Notes: generated from the sequence alone by a model not told the origin. A stretch of 6,899 nt of DNA from an uncultured Prevotellaceae bacterium (GCA_947176655.1 CAMWRK010000117.1:1-6899), one strand, 5' to 3'. Positions 1 through 6,005 are shown, numbered from the stretch's first letter. Numbers and translations: made by a program.

Positions 1-1
1 C

Positions 2-169
2 AGCAACAGCTATCCGGCACACTATGCCGTATGTATCCACGACAATTGCCCAATTGCAAAAGACTGCCTGCGTTGGCAGACTTTCCAAAAGATTATACCC
101 AATAAGCTAAGTTTCATCAAAATACACGCAGCAGCACGCTATACATCAGCAATTATACAAAAAGAATAA
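2..169 (+). CDS. C-terminal end of a small cysteine-motif protein (DUF6078-like), 5' end outside window
   Basis: An open frame of 55 codons enters from the left edge and ends at TAA 167-169. It contains Tyr-Pro-Ala-His-Tyr-Ala-Val-Cys, then a C-x4-C-x5-C-L-R pattern (Cys-Ile-His-Asp-Asn-Cys-Pro ... Asp-Cys-Leu-Arg). From memory, this pattern resembles the N-terminal part of small Bacteroidota proteins of unknown function (DUF6078), which have a Cys-Pro and Cys-Leu-Arg signature followed by an Asn-Pro segment and a Cys-Pro-Tyr-Phe segment. Those later segments are absent here in all three forward frames, so the protein is either a short variant or a 3'-truncated remnant. The stop codon forms the first bases of the tRNA terminator stem, on the opposite strand. 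The function is unknown. The frame is real as an open frame; the family assignment is tentative. Confidence 0.42.
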   Translation, partial: SNSYPAHYAVCIHDNCPIAKDCLRWQTFQKIIPNKLSFIKIHAAARYTSAIIQKE

Positions 170-205
170 GGAGATGAATCCCAATACATGGATTGCATCT
201 CCTTA
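159..205 (-). terminator. Rho-independent terminator of tRNA-Glu
   Basis: Read on the minus strand, a 10-bp perfect stem (196-205 with 167-176) is continued by 5 bp (190-194 with 177-181) after a single bulged base at 195. The loop is about 8 bases. The stem is followed directly by TTCTTTTT (166-159). It begins 5 bases past the tRNA 3' end. The stem plus T-tract make this a textbook intrinsic terminator. The plus-strand frame ending at 169 has its stop codon within the stem. Confidence 0.85.
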
Positions 206-210
206 CAAAG

Positions 211-282
211 TAGCGACTACGGGAATCGAACCCGTGTTCCATGCGTGAGAGGCATGTGTCCTAGCCGCTAGACGAAATCGCC
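211..282 (-). tRNA. tRNA-Glu, anticodon CTC
   Basis: The minus strand folds into a full cloverleaf. The acceptor stem is GGCGATT with AGTCGCT (two G-U type pairs) plus discriminator A. The D stem is GTCT/GGAC, and the anticodon stem is CATGC/GCATG around loop CTCTCAC, giving anticodon CTC for GAG codons. The variable loop is 4 bases, and the T arm is ACGGG-TTCGATT-CCCGT. The total is 72 bases, and the 3' CCA is not encoded (CTT follows). It appears to be a single-gene unit with its own promoter and terminator. Its closeness to glutamate dehydrogenase is probably chance. Confidence 0.96.
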
Positions 283-297
283 ATTTCGTTTATGCTG

Positions 298-329
298 CAA
301 AGGTATGACATTCCCACAAAATATGCAAG
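298..329 (-). promoter_or_regulatory. Bacteroidota-type promoter of tRNA-Glu
   Basis: On the minus strand, CTTG (329-326, close to the TTTG -33 consensus) is separated by exactly 20 bases from TACCTTTG (305-298), a perfect match to the Bacteroidota -7 box TAnnTTTG. Transcription would begin near 291-292, about 10 bases before the mature tRNA 5' end at 282. The boxes and spacing are identical to those of the promoter at 3512-3543. Confidence 0.75.
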
Positions 330-606
330 CATTTACCGTAAAAAACATGTATAGTCCCCCACTCTCTCCTACTCTCAACAGGCAAGTATAAAATTACAAC
401 TATTTTCCAAAAGTCATATTGAAAAACAAAGGAATCTGCACAAAAGTCGTAGCGAAAATACGCTAAAAACACCAAAATACCTATCAAAAACAAATCCGCA
501 TGCACAAAAATTTACAGTACACCCCGTCTGTGACGGATGCCGGTAACGCGGAAACTAAGTTCCGACACCGTGGCAATCTCCGCAACAGACAGGGTGACAC
601 CGTTGT
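330..606. other. Intergenic region without a recognised gene
   Basis: This AT-rich stretch lies between the tRNA promoter and the inverted repeat after gdhA. Open frames here are short and lack credible starts or protein-like composition. A 5-bp stem at 524-536 (CCGTC/GACGG), with an A/T tract at 506-513 on its minus-strand 3' side, could be a weak late terminator for gdhA, but the T-tract lies too far from the stem to be convincing. I see nothing else supportable. Confidence 0.5.
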
Positions 607-645
607 TAGGCATGTGTGGACACGTTTATTTCCTATACATGCCTA
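607..645. repeat. Inverted repeat (hairpin) just 3' of gdhA
   Basis: TAGGCATGT (607-615) pairs perfectly with ACATGCCTA (637-645). The stem can extend four further pairs inward, two of them G-U, leaving a loop of about 13 bases. It begins 13 bases past the gdhA stop codon, so in the gdhA transcript it would form a hairpin at the 3' end. No T-run follows on the minus strand, so it is either a non-canonical terminator or an mRNA-stabilising structure. Confidence 0.45.
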
Positions 646-658
646 TGCAAAAGAAAGG

Positions 659-1999
659 TCAGACAATGCCCTGTGACATCATGGCGCGCGCAACCTTCAT
701 GAAGCCGGCCACGTTGGCACCGCGCACGTAGTTGACAGAACCGTCCTCACGCTCGCCATAGCGCACGCACTGGGCATGTATGCTGTGCATGATTTCGTGC
801 AGACGTTTGTCCACGTCCTCGGCACTCCATACGATGTGGGCGGCGTTCTGGCTCATCTCCAGGCAGCTGGTGGCCACGCCACCGGCATTTACGGCCTTGC
901 CCGGAGCATAGAGTGTATGAAGTTCCAGGAAATGGTCTATGGCCTCGGGAGTGCAGCCCATGTTGGATATTTCGCCCACGCACAGGACACCGTTGGCAGT
1001 AAGCGTGGAGGCATCCTCGCCGTTAAGTTCGTTCTGGGTAGCACACGGAAGGGCAATGTCGACCTTCTGTTCCCAAGGCTTTCGACCGGGGAAGAATGTG
1101 GCCTCGGGGAAACGCTCGGCATAGGGCGCCACGATATCGTTTCCGCTGGAACGCAGGTCAAGCATGAAGTCTATCTTCTCGCCGCTGATGCCTGAGGGGT
1201 CATAGATGTAACCGTCGGGACCGCTGATGGTCACTACCTTGGCTCCCATCTGCGTTGCCTTGGTGGCAGCACCCCAGGCTACGTTGCCAAAACCGCTGAT
1301 GGCCACGGTCTTGCCTTCGATGCTGTGACCGGCACGCTGGAGCATTTCGCGGACAAAATACAGACCGCCGTAGCCTGTTGCCTCGGGACGGACAAGTGAA
1401 CCGCCGTAGTCCAAACCCTTGCCTGTAAGCACTCCGCTGAAATCACGGGTCAGCCTCTTGTACTGTCCGAAAAGATAGCCAATCTCTCTGGCACCCACGC
1501 CTATGTCGCCGGCAGGGATGTCTGTCTCCGGGCCTATGTGTCTGAACAGTTCGCTCATGAAGGACTGGCAGAAGCGCATGATCTCCGCATCGCTCTTGCC
1601 ACGTGGAGAGAAATCGCTTCCGCCCTTGCCTCCGCCCATGGGCAGAGTGGTAAGCGCGTTCTTGAAGGTCTGCTCAAAGCCGAGGAACTTAAGGATGCTG
1701 AGGTTGACACTGGCATGGAAACGCAGACCGCCCTTATAGGGGCCTATGGCACTGTTGAACTGAACGCGGTATCCAAGGTTGACCTGCACCTTGCCCTTGT
1801 CGTCCACCCAAGGGACACGGAATGTGATGATGCGTTCCGGTTCCACCAGACGCTCCAGCAGGGAGGTGCGCTCCCATTCGGGATGCTGGTTGTAAACGTC
1901 CTCGATACTGATGAGTACCTCGCGCACGGCCTGGAGATACTCTCTCTCCCCAGGGTGCTTTGCCTCGAGAGAGGCCATGAATTTATCGATGTCTAACAT
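659..1999 (-). CDS. gdhA: Glutamate dehydrogenase, hexameric, probably NADP-dependent
   Basis: The enzyme reductively aminates 2-oxoglutarate with ammonium to give L-glutamate in the cytoplasm (reversible). The protein is 446 aa, the usual length for the bacterial hexameric family (E. coli GdhA is 447). The substrate domain shows IGPYKGG with Lys89, the active-site LPMGGGKGGSDF motif with Lys125, and PAGDIGVG with catalytic Asp165. The nucleotide-binding Rossmann motif GFGNVAWG lies at 236-243. The C-terminal part holds PCATQNE, YAPGKAVNAGGVATS and NYVRGANVAGF. The active-site loop reads SPRGKS where E. coli has DPKGKS, and GEISNMGCTPEA replaces AEGANMPTT; from memory both match Bacteroides/Prevotella enzymes. 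No acidic residue follows the VVTISG strand, which fits NADP use, but cofactor preference is inferred. The start at 1999 gives the expected N-terminus; there is no Shine-Dalgarno. It lies 47 bases after the barrel-protein gene, with no clear promoter between. Confidence 0.97.
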   Translation of the reverse strand: MLDIDKFMASLEAKHPGEREYLQAVREVLISIEDVYNQHPEWERTSLLERLVEPERIITFRVPWVDDKGKVQVNLGYRVQFNSAIGPYKGGLRFHASVNLSILKFLGFEQTFKNALTTLPMGGGKGGSDFSPRGKSDAEIMRFCQSFMSELFRHIGPETDIPAGDIGVGAREIGYLFGQYKRLTRDFSGVLTGKGLDYGGSLVRPEATGYGGLYFVREMLQRAGHSIEGKTVAISGFGNVAWGAATKATQMGAKVVTISGPDGYIYDPSGISGEKIDFMLDLRSSGNDIVAPYAERFPEATFFPGRKPWEQKVDIALPCATQNELNGEDASTLTANGVLCVGEISNMGCTPEAIDHFLELHTLYAPGKAVNAGGVATSCLEMSQNAAHIVWSAEDVDKRLHEIMHSIHAQCVRYGEREDGSVNYVRGANVAGFMKVARAMMSQGIV

Positions 2000-2046
2000 G
2001 ATTGATGGTATTTGGATTGTTATTAAGTTAGTCTGTTTGATTATGT

Positions 2047-3351
2047 CTACCTGTTGTCGTGTCTACCACCGAAGCGTTTGAGGACGAAGGAGGGAGAGCA
2101 ACGGAAGTAGACTCCGAAACTGAAAGGCGTGCGGAAGCCGGCCTCCACGGTACGCCCGTCGGGGTGTTCCTCGTCGGCAGGCAGAGTCAGTTCGCCGGTA
2201 TGGCAGAGATAGGCTTTGAGATGTGCCCCTATGGTGTAGTCACGTGCAAACGTGCGTGTGTAAGACACCCCTATCACTCCGGTAGTCATATCCGAGAAGC
2301 GTCCGCCGTGGTGCTTGGTACTGAGAGTGCCGAAGAACGGGCTGCCATACAGTGAACAGTAGTCTCCGGCGGTGAAGAAACCGGCAGAAAGGCGCAGGTC
2401 GCGGATAAGGTCGACAAAGGCTTCGCCCCATACGCCGGCACCGTTCCGGAACGGCCACAGATGTCCGCTCTGCTGGAAACAGTACAGACCCATAATTTCA
2501 CCGCCGGCTCCTGTAAAGACTTCGTTGAGCGGAGCACTGTATTCGTAGCGCAGGCCGCCGCCGGCATTGACAATGGTCTGCACGCCGCGAAAAGAGACAT
2601 CCTGTTCCCCTCCCCTATGCTGTACAAGCAACTGTATGGGCAGCGACAGGCGATGCCTGTTCAACATGCTTCCTGGCTGCAAAAGACTGACACTCTGGCT
2701 CCAGCCTACGGTAAAGGCCTCCTGATGCGTTGATTCCTCAAAGATGTAGCTTTGCCAGTTGAGCCAGAGGTCGGAATGCCAACGCCGCGTGTCCACTATC
2801 ATCTGGACACCGGCCTCCGGGTCATCGGTAAGAATCAGTTCGGGATTATACATCGGTTCGGCAAGGCCGTGCGTGGCTCCGCCGTAGATGTCGCCAAGTA
2901 CCAGCGTGATGTTGTCGAGCGAGGCCGTGGCGCGAAAAAAAGGCAGAAGATGCGCGCCTGACTGATACTGGTCGCCCTTCCACTCGGCAATGTCATGAAA
3001 AACGTAGCATGGATACTTGTTGGCTCCGGAATAGATTGTGGCATGCAGTCCGAGCTCCAGGCGTATCTTGCTGACAGGTGTATAGGTCAGTCGCGGTTGC
3101 AAACGCATTCCGGGCAAGGAATAACCGCGGAGGACATTGCCGTCGAACTCGTTGTCCTTGAAAAAGGCTAATGCCTCGATGTCGAGACCGAGGGTGTTTA
3201 CCTGTGCGGGTGAAATGCGGTAAGACATAGAACCCAGACGGCGAGCCATATCGGCATCGTGGCGGGAATGGGCATACTGTCTGACTGTATGCCGGGCAGG
3301 CACGAACATAGCTTGCACAAGAACGGACAGAAGCACCAGAAGCCTTCTCAT
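2047..3351 (-). CDS. Exported protein of unknown function, probable outer-membrane beta-barrel
   Basis: I do not recognise a named family. The 434-aa protein starts with a Sec-type signal: MRR, a hydrophobic stretch at about residues 4-18, and a possible cleavage after Val-Pro-Ala19. The rest has no long hydrophobic helix. It is instead rich in alternating polar and aromatic strands typical of barrels, for example MRLQPRLTYTPVSKIRLELGL (82-102), WHSDLWLNWQSYIF (191-204), LRLSAGFF (319-326), IGAHLKAYL (374-382) and FSFGVYFRCS (410-419). Segments such as LGDIYGGATHGLAEPMYNPEL (152-172) and ESTHQEAFTVG (206-216) look conserved and resemble Bacteroidota conserved hypothetical proteins, from memory. 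The start at 3351 gives the signal peptide, and no Shine-Dalgarno is seen. It is divergent from the thioredoxin gene and lies upstream of gdhA on the same strand. The location is a fair inference; the function is unknown. Confidence 0.82.
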   Translation of the reverse strand: MRRLLVLLSVLVQAMFVPARHTVRQYAHSRHDADMARRLGSMSYRISPAQVNTLGLDIEALAFFKDNEFDGNVLRGYSLPGMRLQPRLTYTPVSKIRLELGLHATIYSGANKYPCYVFHDIAEWKGDQYQSGAHLLPFFRATASLDNITLVLGDIYGGATHGLAEPMYNPELILTDDPEAGVQMIVDTRRWHSDLWLNWQSYIFEESTHQEAFTVGWSQSVSLLQPGSMLNRHRLSLPIQLLVQHRGGEQDVSFRGVQTIVNAGGGLRYEYSAPLNEVFTGAGGEIMGLYCFQQSGHLWPFRNGAGVWGEAFVDLIRDLRLSAGFFTAGDYCSLYGSPFFGTLSTKHHGGRFSDMTTGVIGVSYTRTFARDYTIGAHLKAYLCHTGELTLPADEEHPDGRTVEAGFRTPFSFGVYFRCSPSFVLKRFGGRHDNR

Positions 3352-3407
3352 TTGACTGTATTGCGATGTATTTTCTCTGCTAAGTTACGAAGAATCGGGC
3401 AATCCAG

Positions 3408-3415
3408 CAAAGATA
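3408..3415 (-). promoter_or_regulatory. Candidate -7 box for the barrel-protein gene (proximal)
   Basis: The minus strand reads TATCTTTG, a perfect match to TAnnTTTG, 56 bases upstream of the ATG at 3351. Initiation near 3402 would leave a leader of about 50 bases. I find no TTG-containing -33 element at 19-21 bases spacing, so it rests on one box. Confidence 0.4.
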
Positions 3416-3466
3416 AGCGAATTTATTTTCGCCTCGCGCATATTATATATGCAAACGGCAACGCAA

Positions 3467-3474
3467 CAAAGATA
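3467..3474 (-). promoter_or_regulatory. Second candidate -7 box for the barrel-protein gene (distal)
   Basis: The minus strand again reads TATCTTTG, identical to the proximal box 59 bases away. A weak -33-like TTCG lies upstream at 3496-3493 with 18-base spacing. It could be an alternative start for the same gene, with a leader of about 110 bases. It is less certain than the proximal box. Confidence 0.28.
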
Positions 3475-3511
3475 TTTTCGTATAGAGCCCACGAACATTC
3501 AGCCAGCATTA

Positions 3512-3543
3512 CTTGCGGATGCCGCCACTAAATTGTACCTTTG
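3512..3543 (+). promoter_or_regulatory. Bacteroidota-type promoter of the thioredoxin-like gene
   Basis: CTTG (3512-3515) is followed after exactly 20 bases by TACCTTTG (3536-3543). Initiation is expected about 5-8 bases past the box, near 3548-3551, only a few bases before the ATG at 3554. The box falls inside the frame's longer upstream extension (from 3449), which therefore is not coding. Confidence 0.72.
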
Positions 3544-3553
3544 CATACAAATT

Positions 3554-4045
3554 ATGAAGAAACTGCTGTTTACCGTTGCCATGGTCATGGCTACCACAGG
3601 CCTAAGGGCACAATCGCCTCTGCCGAAGGTCTACGACGAGAACATTGACCCGATGGTTCAGATAGACCACGCGCTGGAAAAGGCCGCGAAAGAGAAAAAG
3701 AATGTCATTGTCCAGTTGGGCGGCAACTGGTGTGTATGGTGCCTGAGGTTTGCCGACTTCATAACCAAAGACAGTCTGATAAACGCCACCATTGAACAGA
3801 ACTATGAATACATACACGTGAACACGCCACGGCGCGGGACACCACAGGCCAAAGCTGCCGAAACGCTTCAAAAACGGCTGAACAATGCCGGACGGTTCGG
3901 GTATCCTGCGCTGGTGGTACTTGATCCGCAGGGACACGTCATGCACATACAAGACAGCAGTTTTCTGGAATCAGGCAAGAGCTATGACGCGGAAAAGGTC
4001 ATGCGCTTTCTGAGAAGCTGGACACCTTCTGCCACAGGACAATGA
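3554..4045 (+). CDS. Exported thioredoxin-fold protein with CxxC motif
   Basis: The 163-aa protein starts with a clear signal peptide (MKKLLFTVAMVMATTGLRA, cleavage near residue 19). A single thioredoxin-like domain follows, covering about residues 35-155. Its active site is WCVWC with Cys60 and Cys63, preceded by Val-Gln-Leu-Gly-Gly-Asn. A likely cis-proline sits in FGYPALVVLD (Pro118), followed by HIQDSS and a C-terminal MRFLRSWTP. From memory, this layout matches a Bacteroidota family of periplasmic thioredoxin-like proteins (thioredoxin_7 type). The likely role is thiol-disulfide exchange in the cell envelope; the partner is unknown. The non-canonical CVWC means the redox direction cannot be told. 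The start at 3554 was chosen over the in-frame ATG at 3449 because it gives the signal peptide and because the promoter lies at 3512-3543. The gene is single, divergent from the barrel-protein gene and convergent with rnfA. Confidence 0.9.
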   Translation: MKKLLFTVAMVMATTGLRAQSPLPKVYDENIDPMVQIDHALEKAAKEKKNVIVQLGGNWCVWCLRFADFITKDSLINATIEQNYEYIHVNTPRRGTPQAKAAETLQKRLNNAGRFGYPALVVLDPQGHVMHIQDSSFLESGKSYDAEKVMRFLRSWTPSATGQ

Positions 4046-4093
4046 ACCAGAATATAGTGATACAACAGACGTAAGGACGATGCACACTGAAAC

Positions 4094-4115
4094 CGGAGAA
4101 GCAATGCTTCTTCCG
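4094..4115. repeat. Small hairpin in the convergent gap
   Basis: AGAAGCA (4097-4103) pairs with TGCTTCT (4105-4111), and CGG (4094-4096) pairs with CCG (4113-4115) with one bulged T. It lies between the thioredoxin-like gene and the main terminator. On the minus strand it is followed only by GGTTTC, so it could act as a backup terminator of the rnf transcript, but the T-tract is poor. Confidence 0.3.
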
Positions 4116-4127
4116 TACTGCTACAAC

Positions 4128-4177
4128 ACAAGTCCTTCCGGGAACATCTTTCAGTTTCCGGAAGGACTTGTTCTTAT
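4128..4177. terminator. Long hairpin terminator between convergent genes
   Basis: A 14-bp perfect inverted repeat (4128-4141 with 4158-4171) can extend four more pairs inward (4142-4145 with 4154-4157, one G-T), leaving an 8-base loop. On the plus strand the distal arm runs into a T-rich tail (TTGTTCTTAT), which fits termination of the thioredoxin-like gene ending at 4045. On the minus strand it lies 50 bases past the rnfA stop and would fold equally well, but the following GTTGTAGC is T-poor. It may work in both directions. Confidence 0.75.
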
Positions 4178-4220
4178 AGTAACATGTATGTTATCGTGCC
4201 TTAATGGCTGGCTGTCAGAA

Positions 4221-4841
4221 TTACAGGCCAAGAGCCTTGGCAAGCCCAGCATCGACACCGGAGAATCCCATGAAAGCCATTGCAAGCAAACCGGCAGTCA
4301 CCAGAGCGATGGACATGCCCTGCATGCCACGTGGAATGTTCATCATGGAGAGGTGCTCGCGTATGCCGGCAAAGATGACCAGAGCAAGAGCAAAGCCGAA
4401 AGCAGTAGCTATGGCAAAGACAACACCGGTGAGGAGATTGGCCTCAAGCCCCTGCGTGTTGTAGGTTCCCTGAGCCACAAGGATGGCTACACCAAGAATA
4501 CAGCAGTTTGTAGTAATCAGAGGCAGGAACACGCCCAATGCCTGATAGAGTGACGGCGATACCTTCTTCAGGACTATTTCCACCATCTGCACCAGAGCGG
4601 CAATAACCAGAATAAACGCTATTGTCTGCAAGTATTCCAACCCGAAGGCATTGAGCACATACATCTGTATCAAGTAGGTGACTATGGTTGCGAGTGTCAG
4701 CACAAAGGCAACGGCGGCACCCATGCCAAGAGCCGTATCCACTTTCTTGCTGACGCCGAGGAAAGGACAGATTCCGAGGAACTGGCTCAGAACGATATTG
4801 TTGACAAATATCGCGGTAATGAAGATTAATATGTAAGCCAT
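4221..4841 (-). CDS. rnfA: Rnf complex membrane subunit RnfA
   Basis: RnfA is an integral membrane subunit of the ferredoxin:NAD+ oxidoreductase (Rnf), which couples electron transfer to Na+ or H+ export. The protein has 206 aa with six predicted hydrophobic helices. It shows the two half-helix cysteine motifs of the RnfA/NqrE family, LGICPFLGVSKK (Cys25) and LPLITTNCCILG (Cys113). In Rnf/Nqr structures these cysteines bind an intramembrane [2Fe-2S] cluster shared with RnfE. FAGIREHL and ALVTAGLLAMAFMGFSG at the C-terminus also match E. coli RsxA closely. A second cysteine (Cys114) directly follows the conserved one, where E. coli has Ala. The gene is 12 bases after the rnfE stop, without an obvious Shine-Dalgarno, and is the last gene of the operon before the hairpin at 4128-4177. 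Confidence 0.97.
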   Translation of the reverse strand: MAYILIFITAIFVNNIVLSQFLGICPFLGVSKKVDTALGMGAAVAFVLTLATIVTYLIQMYVLNAFGLEYLQTIAFILVIAALVQMVEIVLKKVSPSLYQALGVFLPLITTNCCILGVAILVAQGTYNTQGLEANLLTGVVFAIATAFGFALALVIFAGIREHLSMMNIPRGMQGMSIALVTAGLLAMAFMGFSGVDAGLAKALGL

Positions 4842-4853
4842 AATGTGATGTCG

Positions 4854-5438
4854 TTAATTCTTCTTTATCTTGTTGATAATAGCAATCAGATAGCCCAGGG
4901 CGATAAAGGCACCGGGAGCGAGGACGAATACCAGTGCTCCGTAGCTATCCGGGAAGACGGTCAGCGAGAACACCTTACCCGTACCGAGAAACTCGCGGAC
5001 AGCACCCAGGAGTGTCAGACCCAGTGTAAAGCCAAGTCCCATGCCTATGCCGTCAAATACGGAACTGACAGGACCGTTCTTGGCGGCAAAAGCCTCGGCA
5101 CGTCCGAGGATGATGCAGTTGACAACAATCAAGGGAATGAAAAGACCCAGCGACTTGTCTATCTCCGGTGCAAAGGCCTTGATGAGCATCTGCAGGATAG
5201 TCACCAGCGAAGCTATCACCACGATGAACGAGGGGATACGCACCATGTCGGGCACAAGATTCTTGATGAGTGAAATGATAAGATTGGAGAATATCAGCAC
5301 GGCCATTGTTGCCAGTCCCATGGACATACCGTTAATGGCCGAACTGGTTGTGCCCAGTGTCGGGCACATACCCAAAAGGAGAACAAAGGTCGGATTCTCC
5401 TTGATAATACCGTTCCAAAGTACTTTCAATTGATTCAT
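4854..5438 (-). CDS. rnfE: Rnf complex membrane subunit RnfE
   Basis: RnfE is the pseudo-symmetric partner of RnfA in the Rnf complex (NqrD/RnfE family). The 194-aa protein has about six membrane segments. It carries the paired cysteine motifs NPTFVLLLGMCPTLGTTSSA (Cys25) and IPLIVVNCIILGRAEAFA (Cys108), which with RnfA form the membrane iron-sulfur site. I chose the start at 5438 (MNQLKVLWNG). A GGAGG lies 8 bases upstream of it, the N-terminus then has the usual family length, and the first cysteine falls at the same number as in RnfA. An alternative ATG at 5453 directly abuts the rnfG stop and would add Met-Glu-Asp-Asn-Asp, but the GGAGG would then be inside the gene. The intergenic gap to rnfG is 15 bases (0 with the longer start). 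Confidence 0.95.
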   Translation of the reverse strand: MNQLKVLWNGIIKENPTFVLLLGMCPTLGTTSSAINGMSMGLATMAVLIFSNLIISLIKNLVPDMVRIPSFIVVIASLVTILQMLIKAFAPEIDKSLGLFIPLIVVNCIILGRAEAFAAKNGPVSSVFDGIGMGLGFTLGLTLLGAVREFLGTGKVFSLTVFPDSYGALVFVLAPGAFIALGYLIAIINKIKKN

Positions 5439-5446
5439 GTCATTGT

Positions 5447-5451
5447 CCTCC
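5447..5451 (-). promoter_or_regulatory. Shine-Dalgarno site deciding the rnfE start
   Basis: The minus strand reads GGAGG with 8 bases to the ATG at 5438. Most starts in this window have no such site, so it argues for 5438 rather than 5453 as the initiation codon. Confidence 0.65.
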
Positions 5452-5453
5452 AT

Positions 5454-6005
5454 TTATTTGTTAATAACCTTGGCATACTCGGCATAGGCATTGTTCACGG
5501 CACGCAGGAAAGAGCGTGTAGTGATGGTGCTTGCCGTGATGGCATCCACTTCACCGCCGTCCTTGGTGGCAGCCAGCTGACCCGCCGTGCGGCCAATGAT
5601 GTCTCCCTTGCCGCCTTTCTGGAACCATTCTCCTGCCTTGGCACCGAGACCAGGAGTCTCGTTTGACAGGAGAACGGTATATCCGAGCACGCGGAACTCC
5701 GGGTCAAGACCTACCATAATGGTAAGCCCTCCGCCGAAACTGCCGTTCTGAGGGTCGGTCGTCTTGACGGCTGCACCATTGTCCGTAACATACACCACTA
5801 CGTCACCGTTGACGATGGTGTCTGTCACGACGGCATTGTCGTCGCACAAAACCGTCTTTATGGCCTGAGCCTCGTTGCGCTGCTGAATATCAGCGATCGG
5901 GCCTTTGGTCTGCTCATTGACATAGGCCAAAGCGGCAGCGGCTATGACTGAAATCAAAGTCAGGACAACAGCCATGTTGTACCATGTGGATTCAAGTTTC
6001 TTCAT
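5454..6005 (-). CDS. rnfG: Rnf complex subunit RnfG, covalent FMN carrier
   Basis: RnfG is a membrane-anchored, extracytoplasmic flavoprotein subunit of Rnf that carries FMN covalently on a threonine and passes electrons on to RnfD. The 183-aa protein has one N-terminal membrane helix (about residues 10-29) and a soluble FMN-binding domain. ETPGLGAKAGEW (116-127) is the conserved glycine loop, and VDAITASTITTRSF (153-166) is the flavin attachment motif, with Thr160 as the expected FMN-bearing residue. The motif reads T-A-S-T where many homologues have S-G-A-T. The length is a little short compared with E. coli RsxG (206 aa). Its ATG overlaps the rnfD stop (ATGA, 6002-6005), so translation is probably coupled, and an AAAGGAGG lies 7 bases upstream. 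Confidence 0.96.
   Translation of the reverse strand: MKKLESTWYNMAVVLTLISVIAAAALAYVNEQTKGPIADIQQRNEAQAIKTVLCDDNAVVTDTIVNGDVVVYVTDNGAAVKTTDPQNGSFGGGLTIMVGLDPEFRVLGYTVLLSNETPGLGAKAGEWFQKGGKGDIIGRTAGQLAATKDGGEVDAITASTITTRSFLRAVNNAYAEYAKVINK

Noticed and set aside
159..282. Possible mobile-element attachment site at the tRNA 3' end
   Set aside because: No repeat of the tRNA 3' end is found elsewhere in the window, and no integrase gene is present.
290..505. 71-aa minus-strand open frame next to the tRNA
   Set aside because: It overlaps the tRNA promoter and the tRNA transcript start, has an AT-rich noise-like composition and no ribosome site, and resembles no family I know.
1538..1996. 152-aa plus-strand open frame opposite gdhA
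   Set aside because: It is antisense to a strongly conserved enzyme gene; its composition is that of a codon-bias shadow.
3449..3553. Upstream in-frame extension of the thioredoxin-like protein
   Set aside because: It would bury the signal peptide internally and run through the -33 and -7 promoter boxes.
4080..4553. 157-aa plus-strand open frame opposite the end of rnfA
   Set aside because: It runs through the terminator hairpin and is antisense to rnfA, with no protein-like features.
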